Source of the DNA: Acidaminobacter sp. JC074
GTDB lineage: Bacteria > Bacillota > Clostridia > Peptostreptococcales > Acidaminobacteraceae
Direction: 5' to 3'
DNA: 64,000 nucleotides
Assembly (NCBI RefSeq): GCF_022496765.1
Contig: NZ_VANV01000012.1
Coordinates: forward strand, 1 to 64,000
Below the pieces are notes generated by a model. That model was given only the letters and a program-made list of their open reading frames with translations. It was not told where the DNA came from and ran no database searches. The position numbers were made by a program, and so were the translations under genes. This document shows positions 43,716-52,084 of this stretch, piece after piece (within the stretch, counting starts at the first letter, position 1; each line of letters starts with the position of its first letter).

Positions 43716-44197
43716 ATGGAATGATCAAAGTAGGGATGGCTGACTTAAAAGTCGCTAAGCATCCTGGTTCCTTAACCACATTAGGTTTGGGTTCTTGTAT
43801 CGGTATCTGTTTGTATGATCCTAGTACAAAGGTTATTGGAATGGCACACATCATGTTGCCTTCTAGTAAAACAATCAAGAACAATCAGAATGTTGCGAAA
43901 TTTGCAGATACCGCTATTATAAAATTGATTGATGATATGAAAAAACAAGGCGCCAATAAAAGTAGATTGGTTGGTAAAATTGCAGGTGGTTCTCAGATGT
44001 TCAAATTCAGCTCAGGCAATGATATGATGAAGATCGGTCTTAGAAATGCTGAAGCTGTTAGAGAAATACTAAAAGAGAATAGAATTCCAATTAAAGCTGA
44101 TGATACCGGAGGGAACTTTGGTAGAACCATTGAGTTTTATTCGGATACTGGTAGATTACTAATCAAGACTATTGGGCATGGTGTAAAAGAAGTATAA
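43712..44197 (+). CDS. cheD: Chemoreceptor deamidase CheD
   Basis: CheD deamidates receptor glutamines and binds CheC. The catalytic Cys-His pair is in LGLGSCIGICLYDP and MAHIMLP (about C30 and H47), and the family ending FYSDTGRLLIKTI is visible. The 161-residue length is normal. Its ATG overlaps the cheC stop. Confidence 0.96.
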   Translation: MNGMIKVGMADLKVAKHPGSLTTLGLGSCIGICLYDPSTKVIGMAHIMLPSSKTIKNNQNVAKFADTAIIKLIDDMKKQGANKSRLVGKIAGGSQMFKFSSGNDMMKIGLRNAEAVREILKENRIPIKADDTGGNFGRTIEFYSDTGRLLIKTIGHGVKEV

Positions 44198-44211
44198 TTA
44201 GGAGCCTGCAT

Positions 44212-44949
44212 ATGACCAATATAGAGTTATGGAAACGTTATAAAGATTCAGGCGATTTAAAGGCTAAAGAAGAGTTGATTGTATCATATGTCTCTTTAGT
44301 TAAAACCATATCTGGTAGATTGTACAATACATACAATGCACATGTGGAGTATGATGATTTAGTTGGGTATGGCGTACTTGGTTTATTAGATGCCATTGAA
44401 AAGTTTGATTATAAGTTGGGTAATAAGTTTGAAACTTATGCCAACATTAGAATCAGAGGGGCTATCGTTGACCAGTTGAGATCCATGGATTGGATACCGC
44501 GTTCTTTACGACAGAAATACAAACAGCTTGAAAAGGCCGTTAACAAATTACAAAACATATATGGACTTGATATTAGAGATGAAGACTTGGCCAAAGAAAT
44601 GAACATGACACCTAAGCAATTAAGTGAGTTGATGCATGAGGTATCGACGTTTTCAATCATTTCTTTGGATGAGAAAATTACTGAAAATAGCAATGTAAAC
44701 ATTCAAGAAGATACAAAAGCTGAAACACCTGAGGGTGAGCTGATGAATGTTGAAACCAAACGCTTATTGAAAGAAATGATAGAAAAGCTCCCTGAGAAAG
44801 AGCAAAGAATAATAGAGCTTTACTATTATTCCGAGTTAACCTATAAGGAAATTTCAAAGATCATGAATATTTCTGAATCTAGAATTTCTCAACTACATAC
44901 AAAGGCTATCACTAAAATGCAAGCAAAAATAGAAGATCTAATGGAGTAG
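44212..44949 (+). CDS. sigD: Flagellar sigma factor SigD (sigma-28 / FliA)
   Basis: This alternative sigma factor directs RNA polymerase to late flagellar and chemotaxis promoters. Region 2 is clear (YDDLVGYGVLGLLDAIEKFD, then WIPRSLRQKYKQLE typical of sigma-28). Region 4 ends in the helix-turn-helix LTYKEISKIMNISESRISQLH. The 245-residue length is normal. AGGAG precedes the ATG. Its position near the end of the block matches the Bacillus fla/che operon. Confidence 0.97.
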   Translation: MTNIELWKRYKDSGDLKAKEELIVSYVSLVKTISGRLYNTYNAHVEYDDLVGYGVLGLLDAIEKFDYKLGNKFETYANIRIRGAIVDQLRSMDWIPRSLRQKYKQLEKAVNKLQNIYGLDIRDEDLAKEMNMTPKQLSELMHEVSTFSIISLDEKITENSNVNIQEDTKAETPEGELMNVETKRLLKEMIEKLPEKEQRIIELYYYSELTYKEISKIMNISESRISQLHTKAITKMQAKIEDLME

Positions 44950-44953
44950 AATT

Positions 44954-46336
44954 ATGTCTGAATCAAATAAACCATATAAGCTATACGTAAAATTATCAAG
45001 TGATTATTACCATGCATATTTAACTGTAGATGCAGATCACTTTGATTTTAGATTGACCAAAGAAGAAATCATAAAGGCACTTGCTGCTAAAAAGGTTACA
45101 TTTGGTTTAAATCCTAATGCCATTGAATACATCATCAACAATCCTGATAAGGCTGATAACATAGAAGTTGCAACAGGTATTGAACATGAACATGGTGTAG
45201 ACTCTAAAATTATCTACGAAATTGATACATCTCAGGATTTTAAAGCTGCTGAAAAAGAAGATGGAACGGTAGATTTTAAGGCCACAAACTTTGTGCAAAC
45301 TGTAAAAAAAGGACAGGTCTTGGCTTATAAAACTGAAGCTACGCCAGGTAAGACAGGAACAACTGTTACAGGTATGGCGATCAAAGCTAAAGATGGAAAG
45401 CTTGGTAACTTTAAGTTTGGAAAAAATGTTGAACTTTCAGAAGTTGGCATGCAGATACTGGCCGCGTGTGATGGTACCATTAAGATGAATGGTGTAAAAG
45501 TTTCTGTTATAGAAGTTTTAGAGATTTTCTCAGATGTCGGTGTTAAAACCGGGAATATATCCTTCTCTGGCAGAATCATTATTCGTGGTAATGTGACCAA
45601 TGGTTATAAGGTGGAAACAGCAGATTCCATTGAAATTTATGGTGTTGTAGAAGCTGCAGAGATTCTAGCTGGTGGTGATATCATCATCTCTGGTGGTGTA
45701 CAGGGAAATGACGATTGTATCATAAAAGCTGGTGGCGATATTAGAAGTAATTACTTTAACAACTGTGAAGTGGTTGCAGGTGGCAATATTATTACCGATT
45801 CTTTGATGCACTGTAAAGTAGTCTGTGATGAGTCGATTACAGCAAAAGGCAGAAAAGGTTTGATCTTAGGTGGCGAGTATACTGCTAGACATCATGTCAT
45901 TGCCAAGACCATCGGTACTGAAATTGGTACAATCACCAAACTTCAGCTTGGCATTACAAATGATATTATGCTTGAGTTCCAAGAACTTGCAGCTAACTTA
46001 AAGGATTACAAGGCCAATGTAACAAAGCTTAAAAAGGCTTATGACATCTTATCTAAACAAAAGAAAGTGAAGCCAGATGATCCAAAAATCAACCAAATGT
46101 ATGAAACGACTAAGGCATCACTTGATGATTACAATGTAAAGCTGAAAACGACCATGGTAGACTTTAAGAACATCAACGAACTTATTGAAAACTTAAAGGG
46201 TGTATATGTTAAAGCAGATACAGTTTATCCAGGTGTTAGAGTGAAAATAGGAAATTCTCATTATAGTGTAAAATCAGAGACGGCAATGGCAAAAATCATA
46301 AAGGATCATGGTGAGATTATTTTAACGACTTATTAG
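44954..46336 (+). CDS. FapA-family (DUF342) protein
   Basis: The protein matches the FapA/DUF342 pattern. There is an N-terminal domain (about 1-150), then a right-handed beta-helix-like middle rich in GG-D-I-I repeats (GNVTNGYKVETADSIEIYG, ILAGGDIIISGGVQG, CIIKAGGDI, VVAGGNIITD; about 205-300), then a coiled coil (about 330-400) and a short C-terminal domain. Family members often lie in flagellar or chemotaxis operons in Clostridia, and their role is not settled (polymer binding and cell-surface functions have been proposed). It starts four bases after sigD. Confidence 0.85.
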   Translation: MSESNKPYKLYVKLSSDYYHAYLTVDADHFDFRLTKEEIIKALAAKKVTFGLNPNAIEYIINNPDKADNIEVATGIEHEHGVDSKIIYEIDTSQDFKAAEKEDGTVDFKATNFVQTVKKGQVLAYKTEATPGKTGTTVTGMAIKAKDGKLGNFKFGKNVELSEVGMQILAACDGTIKMNGVKVSVIEVLEIFSDVGVKTGNISFSGRIIIRGNVTNGYKVETADSIEIYGVVEAAEILAGGDIIISGGVQGNDDCIIKAGGDIRSNYFNNCEVVAGGNIITDSLMHCKVVCDESITAKGRKGLILGGEYTARHHVIAKTIGTEIGTITKLQLGITNDIMLEFQELAANLKDYKANVTKLKKAYDILSKQKKVKPDDPKINQMYETTKASLDDYNVKLKTTMVDFKNINELIENLKGVYVKADTVYPGVRVKIGNSHYSVKSETAMAKIIKDHGEIILTTY

Positions 46337-46342
46337 ATAGGA

Positions 46343-46669
46343 GTGAGTGCTATGCCTATTAAACCTATGGATATGCAGGTACTTCTTCCAAATGTTCAAA
46401 AAGCTGCTAAACCTCAGAATGTTAAAAACGTCAGAGAAGATGTTGCTGTACATCAGCAGCAGGAGAAAGATGAAAAAACTCTGCAGAACAATCAGAAGAA
46501 AGTCAGCAACCTAGAACAAAAGGAAAAAAGTGAAATCAAAAATGATCAAAAAGAGAATCGAGGACATGAAAAATCACCTTCCAAATCCAAGAAAAAAAAG
46601 GAAGAGGAAGAGGAAGAAAAGAAGATTCAGATGAAGGTCCATGGTTCAACTTTTGATATGAAAGTTTAG
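46343..46669 (+). CDS. Small highly charged protein of unknown function
   Basis: Not recognised. The 108 residues are dominated by Lys, Glu and Gln, with a strongly charged stretch (SKSKKKKEEEEEEKK, about 78-92), and are probably disordered. There is no signal peptide or membrane segment. It lies between the FapA-type gene and the swrB-like gene with seven- and eight-base gaps and has a ribosome site (AGGAGTG), so it is likely translated as part of the operon. The ATG at 46343 lies within a GAGTGAGTGCTATG context, and the later ATG at 46352 (MPIKPMDMQ) is the better start. Low complexity limits any homology call. Confidence 0.6.
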   Translation: MSAMPIKPMDMQVLLPNVQKAAKPQNVKNVREDVAVHQQQEKDEKTLQNNQKKVSNLEQKEKSEIKNDQKENRGHEKSPSKSKKKKEEEEEEKKIQMKVHGSTFDMKV

Positions 46670-46677
46670 GAGTTAAA

Positions 46678-47229
46678 ATGGTTGTATTTTATAGTATATC
46701 CATCGGTCTTTGTATTGTCGTTTTTTCATTAATAATGATTAGAAGAGAAGTCATGAAGGCTTCTTTCTTTAAGCACATCAAACCCTCTGATAATATTTCG
46801 GAGGATTTGGTTCGTCAAGTACAGCTTTTAGAAGAAAAAGTCGATGAGATGAATCAGTCCTTTTATGACATTGCTAGTGATCTAGAGGGCAAATACAGTG
46901 TTCATGAAAAGGAAATGTCCATGATGGATGATAAACTAAGTGATATCACTGCACTGACAAAAGACTTATCTACCATGCTTTCTTATCAGGGCAAAGAAAT
47001 TGCTTCTATTAAAGAAGTATCTGATCCTCAAGAAGAGGTTAAACCTGTGAGTCCTGTAAGAAATCAGAGAACCCTTACTTCAAGAGAAAGTGTTAAAACG
47101 GATGCATCAAATGATGTCAAAGAAGAGATTAAAAGGCTTCTTGCACTCGGTTATGATGAGCAGCAAATTGCCAGAAAACTCAACAAGGGTATAAGAGAAA
47201 TAAAAATGTTAATGAATTTCATAAAATAG
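46678..47229 (+). CDS. SwrB-like membrane-anchored protein
   Basis: One N-terminal membrane helix (about 3-22) is followed by a coiled coil (about 45-105) and a C-terminal helix-turn-helix-like segment (EEIKRLLALGYDEQQIARKLNKG, about 151-173). This architecture and the position straight after the sigD region match B. subtilis SwrB (YlxL), which promotes assembly of the FliP-containing export apparatus. I infer the same role. No other family fits as well. It is the last gene of the flagellar block. Confidence 0.7.
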   Translation: MVVFYSISIGLCIVVFSLIMIRREVMKASFFKHIKPSDNISEDLVRQVQLLEEKVDEMNQSFYDIASDLEGKYSVHEKEMSMMDDKLSDITALTKDLSTMLSYQGKEIASIKEVSDPQEEVKPVSPVRNQRTLTSRESVKTDASNDVKEEIKRLLALGYDEQQIARKLNKGIREIKMLMNFIK

Positions 47230-47240
47230 TCATTATGATG

Positions 47241-47269
47241 TTGTTTATTTTAATAAATCATGATATACT
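47241..47269 (+). promoter_or_regulatory. SigA-type promoter of rpsB-tsf
   Basis: TTGTTT (47241-47246) and TATACT (47264-47269) are separated by 17 bases, with a TG at 47261-47262 giving an extended -10. The predicted start is near 47276, about 96 bases before rpsB. Confidence 0.7.
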
Positions 47270-47275
47270 ATGTGA

Positions 47276-47371
47276 GGTTAAAAAAACACACGTAAGTGGA
47301 CTGAGAACTTTAGTGCTTGAAAAAGTGAGTTTAAGGATGATGCTTACGGAGGAAAAACTAAGGAGGACAAT
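47276..47371 (+). promoter_or_regulatory. Structured leader of rpsB (candidate r-protein leader)
   Basis: The leader is closed by CGTAAG (47291-47296) pairing with CTTACG (47343-47348) and contains smaller internal helices. A GGAGG (47348-47352) lies at the base of the stem and a second AGGAGG (47361-47366) is the rpsB ribosome site. Feedback control by S2 is plausible, but not shown. Confidence 0.4.
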
Positions 47372-48091
47372 ATGTCAGTAATTTCAATGAAACAATTATT
47401 AGAAGCTGGTGTTCACTTCGGACACCAAACTAGAAGATGGGATCCAAAAATGGCACCATACATCTTCACAGAAAGAAATGGTATCTACATCATCGATTTA
47501 CAACAAACTGTTGGTTTAATCGACAACGCTTATGCAGCTGTTAAAGAGACTGTAGAAGCTGGTGGTCACGTATTATTCGTAGGTACTAAGAAGCAAGCTC
47601 AAGAAGCTGTTAAAGCTGAAGCATCAAGAGCTGGTATGTACTACGTTAACCAAAGATGGTTAGGTGGTATGTTAACTAACTTCAAGACTATCAAGAAGAG
47701 AATCAACTTATTATTTGAACTTGAGAAGATGGAAGAGAACGGTACTTTCGAAGTACTTCCAAAGAAAGAAGTTATCCAACTTAAGCTTAAGAAAGAAAGA
47801 TTAGAGAAGTTCTTAGGTGGTATCAAGAACATGCCTGGTTTACCAAACATCGTATTTGTAGTAGACCCTAAGAAAGAAAAGAATGCTATCGCAGAAGCTA
47901 AGTTATTAAATATTCCTGTAGTAGGTATCGTTGATACAAACTGTAACCCAGATGATATCGATTACGTAATTCCTGGTAACGATGATGCAATTAGAGCTGT
48001 AAAATTAATTACAGGTAAAATGGCAGACGCTGTTATCGAAGGTAGACAAGGTGAAGAGTTAGAAGAAGTTTCAGCTGAAACTGAAGCATAA
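47372..48091 (+). CDS. rpsB: Small-subunit ribosomal protein uS2
   Basis: uS2 is needed for 30S binding of bS1 and translation initiation. The signature [21 protein letters not shown] (shortened; about 6-26) and [16 protein letters not shown] are present, and the acidic C-terminal tail is typical. The 239-residue length is normal. Codon use is strongly biased toward a small set (for example TTA, GAA, AAG), as expected for high expression. It is followed by tsf, as in most bacteria. Confidence 0.98.
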   Translation: MSVISMKQLLEAGVHFGHQTRRWDPKMAPYIFTERNGIYIIDLQQTVGLIDNAYAAVKETVEAGGHVLFVGTKKQAQEAVKAEASRAGMYYVNQRWLGGMLTNFKTIKKRINLLFELEKMEENGTFEVLPKKEVIQLKLKKERLEKFLGGIKNMPGLPNIVFVVDPKKEKNAIAEAKLLNIPVVGIVDTNCNPDDIDYVIPGNDDAIRAVKLITGKMADAVIEGRQGEELEEVSAETEA

Positions 48092-48111
48092 GAATATAAG
48101 GAGTGATTACT

Positions 48112-49011
48112 ATGGCAATTACAGCTTCAATGGTAAAAGAATTAAGACAAAGAACTGGCGCAGGCATGATGGACTGTAAGAAGGTTCTTGTTGAAACTGA
48201 TGGTGACATGGATGCTGCTATCAAGTTAATGAGAGAAAAAGGTATGGCTAAAGCTGCTAAGAAGGCTGGCAGAGTTGCTGCAGAGGGTCTTGTTAGAACT
48301 ATCGTTGCTGACGGTAAAGCTGCTATCGTAGAAGTAAACTCAGAGACTGACTTCGTTGCTAAGAACGACGGTTTCGTAGCGTTTGTTGAGAACGTAGCTA
48401 AGCAAGCTATCAATACTAATGCTGATACAATCGAAGCATTCATGGACGAAGCATGGCACTTAGACGCTTCTAAAGACGTTAAGACTATCCAAACTGAGCA
48501 AATTGCTACAATTGGTGAGAACTTAAACATTAGAAGATTCAAAGTATTAAACGTTGGTGAAAATGCAGTTGCTACTTACATGCACGGCGCTGGTAAAATT
48601 GGTGTTGTTGTAGAAGTAGAAGGTGCTCAAGGTGATGCTGTAGTTGAAGCTGCAAGAAACATCGCTATGCAAATCGCTGCTACTAACCCTAAGTATGTTT
48701 CTAGAGACGATGTTGATGCTGAATACATCGAAGCTGAGACTGAAGTACTTACTAACCAAGCATTAAACGAAGGTAAGCCTGCTAACATCGTTGAGAAGAT
48801 GGTTAAAGGTAGAATTCAAAAGATGTTAAAAGAGATCTGCTTATTAGACCAACCATACGTTAAAGATGACGATATGACTGTTGCTGCTTACTTAAAGTCT
48901 GTTGATGCTAACGCTAAGATTGCTAACGTAGTTAGATTCGAAACTGGTGAAGGTATCGAGAAAAAAGAAGAAAACTTTGCTGAAGAAGTAGCTAAGCAAA
49001 TCAAAGGTTAA
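48112..49011 (+). CDS. tsf: Translation elongation factor Ts
   Basis: EF-Ts exchanges GDP for GTP on EF-Tu. The N-terminal UBA-type block (SMVKELRQRTGAGMMDCKKVL) and the core TDFVAKNDGF are diagnostic. I chose the ATG at 48112, which has AAGGAG eight bases upstream; a GTG three codons earlier (48103) overlaps that site. The 299-residue length is normal. A strong terminator follows. Confidence 0.98.
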   Translation: MAITASMVKELRQRTGAGMMDCKKVLVETDGDMDAAIKLMREKGMAKAAKKAGRVAAEGLVRTIVADGKAAIVEVNSETDFVAKNDGFVAFVENVAKQAINTNADTIEAFMDEAWHLDASKDVKTIQTEQIATIGENLNIRRFKVLNVGENAVATYMHGAGKIGVVVEVEGAQGDAVVEAARNIAMQIAATNPKYVSRDDVDAEYIEAETEVLTNQALNEGKPANIVEKMVKGRIQKMLKEICLLDQPYVKDDDMTVAAYLKSVDANAKIANVVRFETGEGIEKKEENFAEEVAKQIKG

Positions 49012-49020
49012 GAATTTAAT

Positions 49021-49053
49021 AAAAGAACACTTTTTGAAGTGTTCTTTTTTTTT
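49021..49053 (+). terminator. Terminator after tsf
   Basis: AAGAACACTT (49023-49032) pairs perfectly with AAGTGTTCTT (49037-49046) around a TTTG loop, followed by a run of T8. Confidence 0.95.
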
Positions 49054-49062
49054 AGGAAATTC

Positions 49063-49091
49063 TTATTAAAAAACTTATTTTATGTTAAAAT
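49063..49091 (+). promoter_or_regulatory. Possible pyrH promoter
   Basis: TTATTA (49063-49068) and TAAAAT (49086-49091) are 17 bases apart, immediately after the tsf terminator. Both boxes are imperfect. Confidence 0.35.
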
Positions 49092-49132
49092 AATAGAGAG
49101 TCTATGACGGAATACAACAAGGAGGAATCGTT

Positions 49133-49837
49133 TTGAAACCGGAATTTAAGAGAGTCATTTTAAAATTGAGTGGTGAAGCGCTTGGGGGACCAAAGGGCAC
49201 AGGTATAGATGAAGCCATCGTATCAGTGGTTACAGATCAGATTAAAGAGTTAAGTGACAACGGTGTAGAGGTTGCGGTTGTTATCGGTGGCGGTAACTTC
49301 TGGAGAGGTCGTACCAGTGAAAAAATGGACCGATCAACAGCTGACTACATGGGCATGATGGCAACAGTTATCAATGCTTTAGCTCTACAAGACTCATGTG
49401 AGCAAAAAGGATTAAATACGCGTGTCATGTCTGCTATTGAAATGAGACAAATTGCAGAGCCTTATATCAAAAGGAGAGCAGTTAGACATTTAGAAAAAGG
49501 TCGTGTGGTTATCTTTGCTGCTGGTATTGGTAATCCATTCTTCTCAACAGATACAACTGCAGCTTTAAGAGCAGCGGAAATCGAAGCAGAGGTTATCTTA
49601 TTGGCTAAAAAAGTTGATGGGGTATACGACAGCGATCCAAACGAAAACCCTAATGCTAAGAAGTATACAACAATGACTCATGATGATGTTATTAACAATA
49701 AGCTTGGTGTTATGGATACAACTGCAGCAACATTATGTTTTGAAAACTCAATTCCGATTCTAGTGTTTGGTTTAGACGATCCAAAAAATATAATTAAAGC
49801 CTGTGAAGGTGAAAATATTGGTACCTTAATTAAGTAG
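49133..49837 (+). CDS. pyrH: Uridylate kinase (UMP kinase)
   Basis: PyrH phosphorylates UMP to UDP. The amino-acid-kinase fold signatures [24 protein letters not shown] and DGVYDSDPN are present. The start is TTG at 49133, supported by AAGGAGG six bases upstream. The 234-residue length is normal. The pair pyrH-frr is conserved next to rpsB-tsf in Firmicutes. Confidence 0.97.
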   Translation: MKPEFKRVILKLSGEALGGPKGTGIDEAIVSVVTDQIKELSDNGVEVAVVIGGGNFWRGRTSEKMDRSTADYMGMMATVINALALQDSCEQKGLNTRVMSAIEMRQIAEPYIKRRAVRHLEKGRVVIFAAGIGNPFFSTDTTAALRAAEIEAEVILLAKKVDGVYDSDPNENPNAKKYTTMTHDDVINNKLGVMDTTAATLCFENSIPILVFGLDDPKNIIKACEGENIGTLIK

Positions 49838-49846
49838 GAGGATAAG

Positions 49847-50404
49847 ATGGTAAAAACAATTTTAAACGAATTAAATGAAAAAATGGATAAAACAATCAGT
49901 GTTTTAAAAGATGAGTTTATGACAATCAGAGCAGGTAAAGCTAACCCGTCTGTTTTAAACAAGGTATCAGTAGAATACTATGGTGCTGACACACCTTTAA
50001 ATCAAATGGCTAGTATTTCTGCTCCAGAGCCTAGAATGATTGTTGTTCAACCTTACGATGCTACAATGATTACTGATATCGAAAAAGCAATCATGATGGC
50101 TGATTTAGGTATGAATCCGTCTAACGATGGTAAGTTGATTAGAATTGCCATTCCTATGCTAACTGAAGAGCGTAGAAAAGAGTTAACAAAAGTTGTTAAG
50201 AAAACTGGTGAAAATGCTAAGGTTGCATTAAGAAACGAAAGACGTCAAGCTATGGATGCCCTTAAGAAAATGCACAAGGCTAACGAGCTTACAGATGATG
50301 ATATTCGTTCTGCTGAAAAAGACGTTCAAGATGCTATGGATAAACACACTAAAGTTATAGATGAGTTAATCGCAGAAAAAGAACAAGATATTATGGCAGT
50401 ATAG
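49847..50404 (+). CDS. frr: Ribosome recycling factor
   Basis: RRF splits the post-termination ribosome with EF-G. The 185-residue L-shaped helical protein has the family core IRAGKANPSVLNKVSVEYYG (about 26-45) and RNERRQAMDALKKM. AGGAGG precedes the ATG. A terminator lies before uppS. Confidence 0.98.
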   Translation: MVKTILNELNEKMDKTISVLKDEFMTIRAGKANPSVLNKVSVEYYGADTPLNQMASISAPEPRMIVVQPYDATMITDIEKAIMMADLGMNPSNDGKLIRIAIPMLTEERRKELTKVVKKTGENAKVALRNERRQAMDALKKMHKANELTDDDIRSAEKDVQDAMDKHTKVIDELIAEKEQDIMAV

Positions 50405-50412
50405 ATAGACTC

Positions 50413-50441
50413 GACCTCGGGTTATACCGAGGTCTTTTTTT
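50413..50441 (+). terminator. Terminator between frr and uppS
   Basis: GACCTCGG (50413-50420) pairs perfectly with CCGAGGTC (50427-50434) around a six-base loop, followed by T7. Only 19 bases remain before uppS, with no clear promoter, so uppS may depend on read-through. Confidence 0.93.
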
Positions 50442-50459
50442 CTTAGTAATGGAGGAAGC

Positions 50460-51203
50460 ATGATTAAATCATTTTTTAAAGACAAAACAAAAGAAGAGGA
50501 TGTATTAAATGTGCCTGAACACATTGCAATCATCATGGATGGTAATGGAAGATGGGCTAAAAAAAGAAATATGCCTAGAAATATGGGTCATAAGGCCGGT
50601 GGAGAAAATGTAAAAACCATCACCAAAGCTTGTGACAAACTGGGCGTAAAATACCTGACTCTATATGCTTTTTCGACTGAAAACTGGAAACGTCCAGAAG
50701 AAGAAGTATCAGGTTTGATGGACTTACTTGTTTTCTTTTTAAAGAGTGAATTAAAAGAACTCCATGAGAATCATGTTAGAATTCGCACCATAGGTGATAT
50801 TTCACATTTGCCTAAAAAGACAAAGCAGGTTCTGGATGATTCTATAGAAGTGACAAAAAACAACACGGGTCTTAACTTGGTGCTTGCCCTAAACTACGGT
50901 TCAAGAAATGAAATTACCTTGGCTGTAAAGGCAATTGGAAGTAAGCTAAAGGATGGTTCACTTGATCTAGATGATATCAACGAAGACTTAATAGCAGAAC
51001 ATCTTGATACAGCTGATATGCCAGATCCTGATCTTATGATACGTACCAGTGGTGAGTTAAGACTGAGTAATTATATGCTGTGGCAATTGGCATATTCTGA
51101 ATTTTATTTTACAGATGTTTACTGGCCAGACTTTGGCGAGGAAGCTTTAATGGAAGCTGTTAAAGTATACTCAAACCGCCAAAGACGTTTTGGAGCAGTA
51201 TAG
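50460..51203 (+). CDS. uppS: Undecaprenyl diphosphate synthase
   Basis: UppS makes the C55 lipid carrier used for peptidoglycan and teichoic acids. The catalytic HIAIIMDGNGRWAKKR (with the essential Asp) and the C-terminal RTSGELRLSNYMLWQ and ELYFTDVYWPDF-type region (here EFYFTDVYWPDF) are present. The 247-residue length is normal. GGAGG precedes the ATG. It is followed by cdsA, as in Bacillus. Confidence 0.97.
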   Translation: MIKSFFKDKTKEEDVLNVPEHIAIIMDGNGRWAKKRNMPRNMGHKAGGENVKTITKACDKLGVKYLTLYAFSTENWKRPEEEVSGLMDLLVFFLKSELKELHENHVRIRTIGDISHLPKKTKQVLDDSIEVTKNNTGLNLVLALNYGSRNEITLAVKAIGSKLKDGSLDLDDINEDLIAEHLDTADMPDPDLMIRTSGELRLSNYMLWQLAYSEFYFTDVYWPDFGEEALMEAVKVYSNRQRRFGAV

Positions 51204-51211
51204 GAGGTATA

Positions 51212-51994
51212 ATGCTTGTTAGAATCATAAGTTCCATTGTAGCACTGCCGCTTTTGTTTTTCTTTGTACTTAAGGGTGGTCTCTATTTAGAAGCTGGCGT
51301 ACTGGTTATATCCATGATTGCGCTTTACGAAATATTTAATGCACTAAAGGTAAATTACAAACCTGTAGCCATGCCATCTTATTTGATGCTGATTGTGTTT
51401 TCTTATGCCTACCACTTTAACTACTTTACCTTGTTAAGTGGTGCCATTACAGTTTATATAGCACTTTTATGTTTTATCTTCGTATTTGATGAAGAAAGAC
51501 ATTTTTCCGATATAGGGGTCACTTTTTTAGGGGCTGCTTATATCATATTCTTCTTATACCATGTCGTATTACTGTCACATATACAACCTGCTTATATGAT
51601 TTGGTTTATATTTATTGCATCTTGGGGTGCAGATACTGGTGCTTACTTTACAGGAAGATTTTTTGGCAAGAGAAAGCTTGCACCGACCATCAGTCCTAAA
51701 AAGACTGTAGAGGGGGCTGTAGGCGGTGTCATCACAGCAGCTCTACTGTGTGCTTTATTATCGGTTTACTTTGAACCAAGCCTGATTTATCATTCTATAG
51801 CCATAGGTGTGGTAGGTAGTTTGATTTCAATAGTAGGTGACTTGACAGCATCTAAGATTAAAAGAGAAATGGGTATCAAAGACTTTGGCCATATTATGCC
51901 AGGCCATGGTGGCGTTTTAGATAGATTTGACAGTGTTATCCTTGTAACACCATTTATCTATTATGCAATTAAGTTAATAGTGATTATTAAATAA
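51212..51994 (+). CDS. cdsA: Phosphatidate cytidylyltransferase
   Basis: CdsA makes CDP-diacylglycerol for phospholipid synthesis. It is an integral membrane protein with about seven helices and the family signature at about 210-240 (SKIKREMGIKDFGHIMPGHG, then GVLDRFDS). SPKKTVEGAVGG is also typical. The 260-residue length is normal. AGGAGG precedes the ATG, and a terminator follows. PgsA at 60929 uses its product. Confidence 0.96.
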   Translation: MLVRIISSIVALPLLFFFVLKGGLYLEAGVLVISMIALYEIFNALKVNYKPVAMPSYLMLIVFSYAYHFNYFTLLSGAITVYIALLCFIFVFDEERHFSDIGVTFLGAAYIIFFLYHVVLLSHIQPAYMIWFIFIASWGADTGAYFTGRFFGKRKLAPTISPKKTVEGAVGGVITAALLCALLSVYFEPSLIYHSIAIGVVGSLISIVGDLTASKIKREMGIKDFGHIMPGHGGVLDRFDSVILVTPFIYYAIKLIVIIK

Positions 51995-52025
51995 GTGCTG
52001 TTTTATAACAGTACTTTTTTATCTT
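51993..52025 (+). terminator. Terminator after cdsA
   Basis: AAGTGCTGTT (51993-52002) pairs with AACAGTACTT (52007-52016), including one G-U pair, around a four-base loop, and is followed by T-rich sequence. Confidence 0.88.
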
Positions 52026-52052
52026 TTTTAAATATCATTCTCTTTCTAAATT

Positions 52053-52061
52053 TGCTATAAT
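52053..52061 (+). promoter_or_regulatory. Extended -10 promoter of dxr
   Basis: TGCTATAAT is a perfect extended -10. Its predicted start near 52068 leaves room only for the downstream ATG at 52085, which helps decide the dxr start. No good -35 is seen. Confidence 0.5.
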
Positions 52062-52084
52062 AAAAGGTGATGAAAGAAGGTATT

